Shown: positions 27,774 through 36,033 of the stretch, piece after piece | Numbering within the stretch: position 1 is the stretch's first letter | How the letters are laid out: each line of letters begins with the position of its first letter | Origin: Terriglobia bacterium | GTDB taxonomy: Bacteria > Acidobacteriota > Terriglobia > Terriglobales > Acidobacteriaceae | Assembly: GCA_020073165.1 (NCBI GenBank) | Contig: JAIQFP010000017.1 | Coordinates: forward strand, 1 to 64,000 | Direction: 5' to 3' | Length of the DNA: 64,000 bases | The notes under the pieces: generated by a model | Database searches by the model: none | What the model was told of the DNA's origin: nothing | Seen by the model: only the letters and a program-made list of their open reading frames with translations | Made by a program: the position numbers and the translations under genes

Positions 27774-30431
27774 ATGGCTGACGAAAACAATCCCCAACTC
27801 CCACTAACTCCTCCTGGCGGAGGCGATGGCGGCGGCCCCGGCGCGGCCAACATTCAACCCGTCAATATTGAAGAGGAGATGCGGCGGTCGTATCTCGACT
27901 ATTCCATGTCGGTGATCATCGGCCGCGCTCTGCCCGACGTGCGCGACGGATTGAAACCCGTGCACCGCCGCATCCTTTACGCCATGCACGACATGGGATT
28001 GCTGCACAACCGCAAGCACAGTAAATGCGCCGGCGTAGTGGGCGAGTTGCTGAAGAAATACCATCCCCATGGCGATGGTGCAGTTTACGACGCACTGGTG
28101 CGCCTGGCGCAGCCGTGGAGCTTGCGCTACCCGCTGATTGATGGTCAGGGCAATTTCGGTTCGGTTGATGGCGATCCCCCTGCGGCGTATCGATACACCG
28201 AGTGCCGCATGGCGCGCATCGCGGAAGAGATGCTGGCCGACATCGACAAGGATGCGGTCGATTTCGTGCCGAACTTCGACGAACAGACGGAAGAGCCAAC
28301 CGTGCTTCCGGCGCGCATTCCCAACCTGCTGATCAATGGTTCCAACGGAATCGCGGTCGGCATGGCGACCAATATCCCACCGCACAACTTGACCGAGATT
28401 GTTGACGCCACCATCACGCTGGTGAACAATCCGGCGGCCACACTGCCTGAGATTTTGAAATTTGTGCAGGGACCGGACTTCCCCACCGCCGGCATCATCC
28501 ACGGCAAAGGCGGGATCCTCGAGGCGTACAAGAACGGCCGCGGCCGCTTCATGATGCGCGCCAAGGCCGCGATCGAGACCTTCAACAAGGACCGGCAGGC
28601 CATCGTCATCACTGAGATTCCCTACCAGGTTAACAAGGCGCGCCTGGTCGAACGCATTGCGCAATTGGTGAACGACAAGGTGGTGGACGACATCTCCGAC
28701 ATCCGCGACGAAAGTGATCGCGACGGTATGCGCATCGTGGTCGAGCTGAAGCGCGGCGGTGAGCCGCAACTGGTGCTCAACCAGCTGTTCAAGCACACCC
28801 CCATGCAGGAGAGTTTCAGCATGATTTTCCTGGCCGTGGTGAATGGACAGCCCAAAGAGATGGGCCTGGTCCAGGCCATCAAGCACTTCATTGATCACCG
28901 CGTGGACGTAGTCCGCCGCCGCACTGCCTTCCTGTTGATGAAGGCCAAAGAGCGCGAACACATCTTAGAAGGCTATCTGACTGCGCTCGATCACCTCGAC
29001 AATGTCATTACGATCATCCGGGCCAGCGTCAACCGCGCCGACGCCCGCGAGAACCTGGTCCAGTATTTTGCCGGCAAGAAGATTGACATCAACACCATCG
29101 GCCGTGCCCCCAAGCTCAATCCCGAGAAGCCATTTACGGCGATCCAGGCAGAAGCAATTCTCGAATTGCAGTTGCACCGCCTGACCAAGTTGTCAATCGA
29201 TGAGATCAGCAAAGAGCTGGCGCAGGTCCGGGAGAACATTACCGAGTACGAGTCCATCCTCGCCTCAGAGAAAAAGCTGCGTGGCGTGATCGTGAAAGAG
29301 CTGGAAGAAGTAAAGAAGCAGTACGGCGACGAACGCCGCACAGTGATACAGGATGAAGCGGCCGAAATAGAGCTTGAAGACCTAATCGCCGACGAGCAGG
29401 TGGCGGTCACCGTCAGCCACGGCGGCTATTTCAAACGGACGGCGATTTCCACCTATCGCAACCAGCGGCGCGGGGGACAGGGCCGCATGGGCATGAAGAC
29501 GCGCGACGAGGATTTCGTCGAGCATCTCTTCATCGCATCCACGCACGCCTACATCCTGATCTTCACCAACACCGGACGCGTCTACTGGCTGAAGGTCTAC
29601 GAAATTCCCGACGTGGGCGCCGCCGGCAAGGGCAAACATGTGGGCAACCTGGTTGCTCTGCAGCCGGGCGAAACCGTGCGCACCATGCTCGCCGTCCGCG
29701 ACCTGGAGGAAGAAGGCAGGTATGTTTTCTTCGCCACCCGCAACGGCACGGTCAAGAAGACCGAGGTGAAGGACTTCTCACACGTCATGTCGCGCGGCAT
29801 CATCGCCATCAACATCGAGAAGGGCGACGAACTGGTGGCGGCTTCGCTGACCGATGGCAACCAGATCATTTTCCTCGCCTCGCACGACGGCCAAGCCATC
29901 CGCTTCGACGAAAATGATGTGCGCTCTATGGGCCGCAACGCCACCGGCGTGCGCGGCATGAACCTGGACGAGAAAGACTACATCGTCGGCATGGCCACCA
30001 CGCTGAAGCCGGAGGTGAAAGCCGAAGTGGAGAAGGGCGCGAAGAAGTCCGAGGACGTGGCCCCCGAGGTCGCGGACCTGGTGCCGGAAAAAGGCTCGCT
30101 CATCCTCTCGGTCACCGAAAACGGATACGGCAAGCGCACTCCCGCCGACGAATACCGCCTGACCAACCGCGGCGGCAAGGGCGTGATCAACGTCAAGACT
30201 ACGGAACGTAACGGCAAAGTGGTGGGCATCTCACAGGTGAGCGAGAAGTCCGAAGTGATGCTGATCAGCCAGTACGGCAAGATCATCCGCATCGAGTCGA
30301 AGTTCATCCGCGAATCCGGACGCTCAGCCCAGGGCGTGCGCCTGCTGAATATCGAAGCCGGAGACCGGGTGGCGGCGGCGGTGGTGATCCCTCCGGAAGA
30401 GGAGAATGGGAACGGGGGGCTGATTCAGTAA
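27774..30431 (+). CDS. gyrA: DNA gyrase subunit A
   Basis: An 885-residue GyrA. The breakage-reunion domain has SMSVIIGRALPDVRDGLKPV, the catalytic tyrosine in AAYRYTECRMA, and a quinolone region HPHGDGAVYDALVRLAQ with Gly at the position of E. coli Ser83. The C-terminal pinwheel contains the GyrA-box QRRGGQG, so it should introduce negative supercoils rather than act as a plain topoisomerase IV. gyrB is 7 kb upstream on the same strand. Ends in an acidic segment (PPEEENGNGG). Confidence 0.97.
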   Translation: MADENNPQLPLTPPGGGDGGGPGAANIQPVNIEEEMRRSYLDYSMSVIIGRALPDVRDGLKPVHRRILYAMHDMGLLHNRKHSKCAGVVGELLKKYHPHGDGAVYDALVRLAQPWSLRYPLIDGQGNFGSVDGDPPAAYRYTECRMARIAEEMLADIDKDAVDFVPNFDEQTEEPTVLPARIPNLLINGSNGIAVGMATNIPPHNLTEIVDATITLVNNPAATLPEILKFVQGPDFPTAGIIHGKGGILEAYKNGRGRFMMRAKAAIETFNKDRQAIVITEIPYQVNKARLVERIAQLVNDKVVDDISDIRDESDRDGMRIVVELKRGGEPQLVLNQLFKHTPMQESFSMIFLAVVNGQPKEMGLVQAIKHFIDHRVDVVRRRTAFLLMKAKEREHILEGYLTALDHLDNVITIIRASVNRADARENLVQYFAGKKIDINTIGRAPKLNPEKPFTAIQAEAILELQLHRLTKLSIDEISKELAQVRENITEYESILASEKKLRGVIVKELEEVKKQYGDERRTVIQDEAAEIELEDLIADEQVAVTVSHGGYFKRTAISTYRNQRRGGQGRMGMKTRDEDFVEHLFIASTHAYILIFTNTGRVYWLKVYEIPDVGAAGKGKHVGNLVALQPGETVRTMLAVRDLEEEGRYVFFATRNGTVKKTEVKDFSHVMSRGIIAINIEKGDELVAASLTDGNQIIFLASHDGQAIRFDENDVRSMGRNATGVRGMNLDEKDYIVGMATTLKPEVKAEVEKGAKKSEDVAPEVADLVPEKGSLILSVTENGYGKRTPADEYRLTNRGGKGVINVKTTERNGKVVGISQVSEKSEVMLISQYGKIIRIESKFIRESGRSAQGVRLLNIEAGDRVAAAVVIPPEEENGNGGLIQ

Positions 30432-30587
30432 CTGGATGCTGCGGTGAGTCGCGCGAGCGGCCACCGCACCCTGCCCCTTCCAGCCGATGCGCTGCCGCTT
30501 CCTCGCATTGACGCCATCCCCAATTCCCCCTAAGATGGCTCGTCCCAGGTTCCCCCAAAACGCCCGGGCGCAAGCCCCAAACCAACA

Positions 30588-33242
30588 ATGATCGGCACAA
30601 CGCTTTCCCACTACCGGATTGTGGAATTGCTGGGCGGTGGTGGTATGGGTGTGGTCTACAAGGCGGAAGACACGGCGCTGGGGCGCTTTGTCGCCTTGAA
30701 GTTCCTGCCCGATGAGGCTTCCCAGGACCCCCAGGCCCTGGAGCGTTTCCGGCGTGAGGCGCGGGCGGCCTCGTCGCTGAACCATCCCAACATCTGCACC
30801 ATCCATGAAATTGGCCAGCACGAGGGGCGCTATTTCATCGTGATGGAGTGCCTCAGCGGGCAGACCCTGAAGCATTTGATTCAGGGCAAACCGCTGGAGC
30901 TGGAACCGTTGTTGAACCTCGGCATTGAAGTGGCCGACGCGCTCGATGCCGCGCACAGCAAGGGCATCGTGCACCGCGACATCAAGCCCGCGAACATTTT
31001 TGTCACCGACCGCGGCCACGCCAAGGTTCTCGATTTCGGTTTGGCCAAGATTGCGCGCGCCAGCCAGGCGTCGAGCGGGGAGTCGCAAACCCGGGCGGAC
31101 GGGAGCAACCTGGATCTGACCAGTCCCGGGACTGCCGTGGGCACGGTGGCCTACATGTCACCCGAGCAGTTACGCGGAAAGGAACTGGACGGGCGCACTG
31201 ATCTGTTCTCCTTCGGGGTGGTACTTTATGAAATGGCCACCGGGACAGTCCCGTTTCGCGGAGAGACTTCGGCAGTCATTACGGATGCCATTCTCAACCG
31301 CGCGCCAACTACGGCCACGCGGCTGAACCCCGAGCTTCCGCCCAAGCTGGAAGAGACCATCAGCAAGGCACTGGAGAAAGATCGCGACCTGCGCTGCCAG
31401 ACGGCGGCCGAGATGCGCGCCGATCTGAAGCGGTTGAAGCGATCAATCGATTCATCGCGCACGTCGGTAGTTGCGGAACCCAGTCGGGCTGAGTCGTCGG
31501 CGAGGCGAGCGTCAGCGCCAGTTGCAACGTCCAGCAAGCCCGCTGTGCCGCGCGTGGTTTTCGCTGTCGGCATCCTGGTGGCTTTGGCTGCCGGTCTGTT
31601 TGGCGGCAAAATGTTTTTCACACCGCCGCCCGCACAACCTCCGCTTTACCGGCAGCTGACATTTCGTCGTGGCAGCATTCGTTCTGCACGCTTTGCTCCC
31701 GATGGTCAGACCATCCTTTACAGCGCCGCCTGGCAAGGCGGGCCAGTGGACGTGTTTACCGCGCGTCCCGAGGCTCCTGAGGCGCGCTCCATGGGTCTCA
31801 ATCGAACCCAGTTGGCGTCGGTGTCCTCCACCTCCGAGATGGCGGTGCTGCTGAACAGCAAAGCCATCGGCACCTGGGTGAACATGGGGACGCTGGCGCG
31901 GGCTCCGCTGGTGGGAGGCGCGCCGCGCGAAGTGCTGGAGCAGGTGCAGTGGGCGGACTGGGCGGCGGACGGAAACGGGCTTATGGTGGTGCGCAATTTT
32001 GGTGGCCGCAACCGCCTGGAATTCCCGATTGGAAAATCGTTGTACGAGACCGGCGGCTGGATCGGCCATCCTCGCGTCTCTCCCAAGGGAGACCGCATCG
32101 CGTTCATTGACCATCCCATTCAGGGCGATGACAGCGGTTCGCTCGCGGTCGTAGATCTGGCGGGAAACAGGAAGTCCCTCTCGGGCGAGTGGTACACCAT
32201 TCAGGGGCTGGCATGGTCTCCTGACGGGAACGAGGTCTGGTTTACGGCCAGCAAGTCAGGCGTGGACCGCACACTCTACGCGGTTACGCTGGATGGCAAA
32301 GAGCGCATGGTGTTGCGTCTGCCCGGCGCGCTCATGCTATTTGACATCTGGAAGGATGGCCGGGTGCTGATGATGCGCGCCAGTTGGCGTCGGGAACTGA
32401 TTGGCATGACTGCCGACGATCCCAAACAGCATGATCTTTCCTGGCTGGATTACACCTATCCCGCGGGTCTTTCCGCGGATGGCAAAACGCTGCTGTTTGA
32501 CGAAGAAGGCGGCGGCGGCTCGCTGGCGTATTCCAAGTCCGGCGGGTTGTCCTACGCCGTGTACATTCGCAAGACCGACGGCTCGCCCGCTGTCCTGCTC
32601 GGCGAAGGTGGAGCGGTGTCTCTGTCTCCGGACGGGAAATCGGTGATCGCCCAGACGCAGGATTCCCCGTCCCAACTTAGGTTGCTGACCACGGGGGCAG
32701 GCGAGGCGAAGGACCTGACCAAAGACAATGTCAATCACTCCTGGGCACACTGGTTTCCCGACGGCAAGCGCGTCTTATTCTCGGGGAACGAGCCAGGCAA
32801 AGGAGTGCGGTTATACGTCTTCGATCCGGCTTCCGGCAAGAGCGAGCCGATCACGCCGGAAGGGGTGAATGGCACGGCGTTTGTGATTTCTCCTGACTCG
32901 CAGCTGGTGGCTGGAATCGGTCCCGACCAGAAAGGCTATCTCTATCCGGTTGCCGGTGGCGAGCCGCGCGTGATCTCCGGACTCAATCCCGGAGAACAGC
33001 CGATCACCTTCAGTACCGACGGCGGCTCTCTCTACATTTACCAGCCTGGCGAACTGCCTGCCCGGGTCGATCGCCTCGATGTGCGCACCGGGCAACGCAC
33101 GCTTTGGAAAGAACTCATGCCCTCCGATCCCGCCGGAGTCGAGACCATCGGACCGATCCTGATGACGCCCGACGCCAAGACCTGCGTCTTTGGCTATCAC
33201 CGCATGCTTGCTGATCTGTACCTGGTCGAGGGACTCAAGTAA
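30588..33242 (+). CDS. Ser/Thr protein kinase with PD40/TolB-like propeller
   Basis: An 884-residue membrane-anchored kinase. The cytoplasmic kinase domain (about residues 8-290) has the glycine loop [10 protein letters not shown], catalytic lysine K38 (VALKFLP), HRDIKPANI (129-136) and DFGLAK (149-154). A single TM helix ([18 protein letters not shown], about 322-340) is followed by an exported WD40/PD40-like beta propeller with repeated PDGKSV and SPDG motifs. The architecture is a hallmark of Acidobacteriota. The propeller presumably senses an extracellular signal; this is inference. Confidence 0.93.
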   Translation: MIGTTLSHYRIVELLGGGGMGVVYKAEDTALGRFVALKFLPDEASQDPQALERFRREARAASSLNHPNICTIHEIGQHEGRYFIVMECLSGQTLKHLIQGKPLELEPLLNLGIEVADALDAAHSKGIVHRDIKPANIFVTDRGHAKVLDFGLAKIARASQASSGESQTRADGSNLDLTSPGTAVGTVAYMSPEQLRGKELDGRTDLFSFGVVLYEMATGTVPFRGETSAVITDAILNRAPTTATRLNPELPPKLEETISKALEKDRDLRCQTAAEMRADLKRLKRSIDSSRTSVVAEPSRAESSARRASAPVATSSKPAVPRVVFAVGILVALAAGLFGGKMFFTPPPAQPPLYRQLTFRRGSIRSARFAPDGQTILYSAAWQGGPVDVFTARPEAPEARSMGLNRTQLASVSSTSEMAVLLNSKAIGTWVNMGTLARAPLVGGAPREVLEQVQWADWAADGNGLMVVRNFGGRNRLEFPIGKSLYETGGWIGHPRVSPKGDRIAFIDHPIQGDDSGSLAVVDLAGNRKSLSGEWYTIQGLAWSPDGNEVWFTASKSGVDRTLYAVTLDGKERMVLRLPGALMLFDIWKDGRVLMMRASWRRELIGMTADDPKQHDLSWLDYTYPAGLSADGKTLLFDEEGGGGSLAYSKSGGLSYAVYIRKTDGSPAVLLGEGGAVSLSPDGKSVIAQTQDSPSQLRLLTTGAGEAKDLTKDNVNHSWAHWFPDGKRVLFSGNEPGKGVRLYVFDPASGKSEPITPEGVNGTAFVISPDSQLVAGIGPDQKGYLYPVAGGEPRVISGLNPGEQPITFSTDGGSLYIYQPGELPARVDRLDVRTGQRTLWKELMPSDPAGVETIGPILMTPDAKTCVFGYHRMLADLYLVEGLK

Positions 33243-33263
33243 GTACGTGCACGGAGATGGAAG

Positions 33264-33725
33264 ATGCTTCCCTACAGCCTCGAGCATATCTGCTCCTATA
33301 GCGCCAAATTGCAGAATCCCCCAGAGGTCATTGGTCCCGTAGCCGAAGGGCTGCGGGTCAACTTTTATGTCACTAGCGGCGAAGTCACTGGCCCGAAGAT
33401 TCGAGGCATCGTGCGTCCGGTCGGCGGGGACTGGCTCACCATTCGCACCGATGGGATTGCCCTTCTTGACGTCCGCGCGACCATCGAAACCCACGATCAG
33501 GCGCTCATCTACATTGCGTACACAGGCGTTGGGGATATGGGAGAAGACGGCCATCGCAATTTCCTGAAGGGTGTACTGCCCCCGAAGCTGCCGTTGCGGG
33601 TGGTGCCACGCTTCCAGACCTCGCATCCAGCGTATTTGTGGCTCAACCGTTTGCAGTGTCTCAATATCGGGGAAGCGGACCTGGAGCGCTTTGAAGTGCG
33701 ATATGACACTTATGCGGTCCGGTGA
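33264..33725 (+). CDS. DUF3237 protein
   Basis: A 153-residue soluble protein of the DUF3237 family. It begins [40 protein letters not shown] and carries the family pattern [23 protein letters not shown] and [11 protein letters not shown]. The function is unknown; some members are near aromatic catabolism genes. It follows the kinase stop by 21 bases on the same strand, so they may be co-transcribed. The protein ends [11 protein letters not shown], as usual for the family. Confidence 0.85.
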   Translation: MLPYSLEHICSYSAKLQNPPEVIGPVAEGLRVNFYVTSGEVTGPKIRGIVRPVGGDWLTIRTDGIALLDVRATIETHDQALIYIAYTGVGDMGEDGHRNFLKGVLPPKLPLRVVPRFQTSHPAYLWLNRLQCLNIGEADLERFEVRYDTYAVR

Positions 33726-33759
33726 TGTCACGTGAAAAGGCCCGCGTGCCCACCCAGTT

Positions 33760-34896
33760 CTAGTTCAGCCCGGGATCTCCTGGCATGGGATGCGTAGCTT
33801 CCTCCGCGTGCGGCACCAGTTGCTGATAGACAGCGTTGGGCACAGCGGTCTGCCAGTAGCCCGCAGTCTTGGCGAATCCCACGATCCCGAAGAACAGGGC
33901 GGCGATGCCGGCGGCCATTGCCCATGCGGGCATGGTGCGCGGGCGCGGCGCGGGCAATGACATCTGTAGCGCGCCTTGGGCCGGGCAGACGGCGACGCAC
34001 TCCAGGCATCCTGTGCACTCGGCAGATTTGATCGTCACCAGCTTGTCCACCGGCAGCGCCGAGGGGCACGCTTTGGCGCACTTCGCGCAATCAATGCAGG
34101 CCGAAGCCTCGCGCCGGATGCGCAGCGGGCTGAACAGCGATGTCAGGCCAAGCAGCGCGCCGTAGGGGCACAGGTAGCGGCACCAGAAATTCTGCACGAA
34201 CACCGACGCCAGCATCAGCACGCCGATCACGATCAGGCCGGTCTCTCCGATAAAGCGGAAGAAGTTCAGCATCTTCACGTCGGCGATCACGCCGTAGGGG
34301 CTGCGCATGAAGCCATTGATCGCATCGGCCGACATGGTGGAAACTGCCCACACGAAGAATCCCAGCAGCAGGTACTTCAGTCCGCGTAAAGGGATGTCGA
34401 ACCAGCGCGGCAGATGAAAGCTGCAGCGGAAGAGTTTTTGTCCTGTGCGCCACAGGTATTCCGAAATCGTGCCCACCGGGCACAGCCAACTGCAGAACGC
34501 CTTGCGGAACAGAAATGCAATCGCCGCAAAGGTGATCAGCAGGAACATGGCCGCGGGATGCAGGGCAGGCACGTGTCCGGTGAGCAGCCAGTACTTGAAG
34601 TTCATCATGCCGGCGATGGGAAGATAGCCTTCCACTCCGGCGGGCCGCGCGACAGGTGACGCCGCAGCGCCGGTTTCGAAGTGGCGCACCCAGAGATAAA
34701 ACGTGCGGCCCAGGTAAAGGTTCAGCAGCAGGAAGGCAAACTGGAAACTGCGACGCAGCGCTTGCGAATAATCGCGCTCGGTGCGGCGGACCAGTTTCTT
34801 CTTCGCCTGCTTGGGTTTTGGAGCCGCCGGCTGCGGGGTCGGAGGAAGCAGCGGCGGCAGTTCGGGAATGATTTCGGTATGAAGTTGGGTTGCCAT
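33760..34896 (-). CDS. NapH/CcoG-like membrane polyferredoxin
   Basis: A 378-residue integral membrane iron-sulfur protein. The N-terminus is a Pro/Lys-rich cytoplasmic tail; at least five TM segments follow, with the two CxxxCP motifs (FCSWLCPVGT and WCRYLCPYGA) that mark the NapH/YccM/CcoG group. Two ferredoxin clusters follow: CIDCAKCAKACP and CTGCLECVAVCP. It likely passes electrons at the membrane to a reductase or oxidase maturation system, but no partner enzyme is adjacent. A CRP/FNR-like palindrome lies 48 bases upstream of the start. Confidence 0.9.
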   Translation of the reverse strand: MATQLHTEIIPELPPLLPPTPQPAAPKPKQAKKKLVRRTERDYSQALRRSFQFAFLLLNLYLGRTFYLWVRHFETGAAASPVARPAGVEGYLPIAGMMNFKYWLLTGHVPALHPAAMFLLITFAAIAFLFRKAFCSWLCPVGTISEYLWRTGQKLFRCSFHLPRWFDIPLRGLKYLLLGFFVWAVSTMSADAINGFMRSPYGVIADVKMLNFFRFIGETGLIVIGVLMLASVFVQNFWCRYLCPYGALLGLTSLFSPLRIRREASACIDCAKCAKACPSALPVDKLVTIKSAECTGCLECVAVCPAQGALQMSLPAPRPRTMPAWAMAAGIAALFFGIVGFAKTAGYWQTAVPNAVYQQLVPHAEEATHPMPGDPGLN

Positions 34897-34943
34897 AGCC
34901 TCACCAAACCACTCCCAGCCTATCCGCCGATCTCACCGGGCGC

Positions 34944-34959
34944 TGTGACTTAAATCACG
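34944..34959. promoter_or_regulatory. CRP/FNR-like operator
   Basis: TGTGA, six bases (CTTAAA), TCACG: this matches the CRP-type palindrome TGTGA-N6-TCACA in 9 of 10 fixed positions. It lies about 48 bp before the polyferredoxin ATG, a normal place for an activator site on a redox gene. The regulator is not in the window. Confidence 0.6.
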
Positions 34960-35026
34960 GGGGTAGCCTGTTCGGTGGGGTCGTTGCAACCTTATGGGAA
35001 CGCAGGTCTTATGCTCTAAAAGCCGG

Positions 35027-35138
35027 CGTCATCCTGAGCCCGAGAGGGCGAAGGATCCGGCGTGCGGCGGCAGTCTGCCGGTGTGCGAGGGTGATGCCGC
35101 CGCGCGCAGGGTCCCTCGCCTGGCGGCTCGGGATGACG
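35027..35138. repeat. CATCC-ended MITE-like repeat, copy 2
   Basis: Ends CGTCATCCTGA (35027-35037) and TCGGGATGACG (35128-35138) are inverted with one mismatch. The interior has GGGCGAAGGATCCGGCG. It lies between the divergent polyferredoxin and cyclase genes. Confidence 0.7.
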
Positions 35139-35177
35139 CCTTTCTGAAGGAGGTAGGAATTGCTACTCTAAACCGTC

Positions 35178-35831
35178 ATGATCATCGATCTCAGTCACCG
35201 CCTGGAGCCGGGGATGCCGTCGTATCCGGGACTGCCCGTGCCGAAGTTTCACACCTTCTTGACGCATGGCGACGCGGCGAAGCATGCGCACTATGCGCCG
35301 GGCACCAGCTTTCAGATTGCTTCCTACGAACTCGGCGGCAACACCGGCACCTACGTGGATGCACCCTTCCATCGCTACCCCGACGGCGCCGACCTGGCCG
35401 ATGTGCCGTTGGAGCGCCTGGTGGATCTGCCGGGTGCGTTGATTGCCGCGCCGGAAGACGGCGCCATTGAAGCCAGAGTCTTTGCCGGTGTGGCGCTGCG
35501 GGGGAAGGCGGTGCTGGTACACACCGGGTGGGCGAAGCACTGGGGTTCGAGTGGATACTTTCGCTCGGGACCGTTCCTCACGGCGGCAGCTTGCGAGCAC
35601 CTGGTGCACGCCGGCGCAGAGCTGGTGGGAATTGACTGCGCCAACATTGACAACATGCAGGACCCAGCGCGTCCGGCGCATTCCATCCTGCTGAAGGCGG
35701 GCATTCCGATCGTGGAGCACCTGCGCGGATTAGAGCAGCTGAGCGGGCGAAATTTCCGCTTCTTCGCGGCGCCACCTGCGATTCGGGGAGGGACTTCGTT
35801 TCCGGTGCGGGCGTTGGCGGTTTGCGAGTAG
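35178..35831 (+). CDS. Cyclase/kynurenine-formamidase-like protein
   Basis: A 217-residue member of the cyclase (arylformamidase) superfamily. The region GGNTGTYVDAPFHRYPDGADL aligns with the family motif HxGTHxDxPxH, but the two metal-ligand histidines appear as N and Y; the aspartate and last histidine remain. Downstream parts such as LVHTGWAKHWG and VGIDCANIDNM are typical. The enzyme may use a different metal site or be a divergent subfamily; the substrate cannot be told. A TACTCT hexamer just before the start suggests a leaderless transcript. Confidence 0.78.
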   Translation: MIIDLSHRLEPGMPSYPGLPVPKFHTFLTHGDAAKHAHYAPGTSFQIASYELGGNTGTYVDAPFHRYPDGADLADVPLERLVDLPGALIAAPEDGAIEARVFAGVALRGKAVLVHTGWAKHWGSSGYFRSGPFLTAAACEHLVHAGAELVGIDCANIDNMQDPARPAHSILLKAGIPIVEHLRGLEQLSGRNFRFFAAPPAIRGGTSFPVRALAVCE

Positions 35832-35867
35832 GGCTGGCCGAACCTGGCTCGTAATTGTGCCGTTCTT

Positions 35868-36010
35868 GGCAAGCGTTGGTGAAGTGGCGATGTTACGCCA
35901 ACGACCGGGTAATTTCCGGTTAGCCAACCGCCCGGAGGCTGACTTGATAAGTCGATATGAGCGGGTTTGTCGGTACTAATCCGACGGACGAAACCGGTCG
36001 AGCGACATAG
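35868..36010. other. Hairpin-rich convergent intergenic region
   Basis: Between convergent genes lies a chain of small palindromes: TGGCG/CGCCA, GGTT/AACC, GACTT-GAT-AAGTC (35941-35953), and a compound stem GGTTT-GTCGG ... CCGAC-AAACC (35964-35995). It could be a bidirectional terminator or a small RNA; nothing matches a known family firmly. Confidence 0.4.
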
Positions 36011-36033
36011 GATGTCACATTTGACGTTCGAGC

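Noticed and set aside
27804-28961. 385-codon open frame antisense to gyrA
   Set aside because: Overlaps the most conserved part of gyrA and has no independent support.
35941-36010. Real 23S rRNA 3' end
   Set aside because: The motifs are spaced wrongly and no other rRNA sequence is present; kept only as a weak resemblance.
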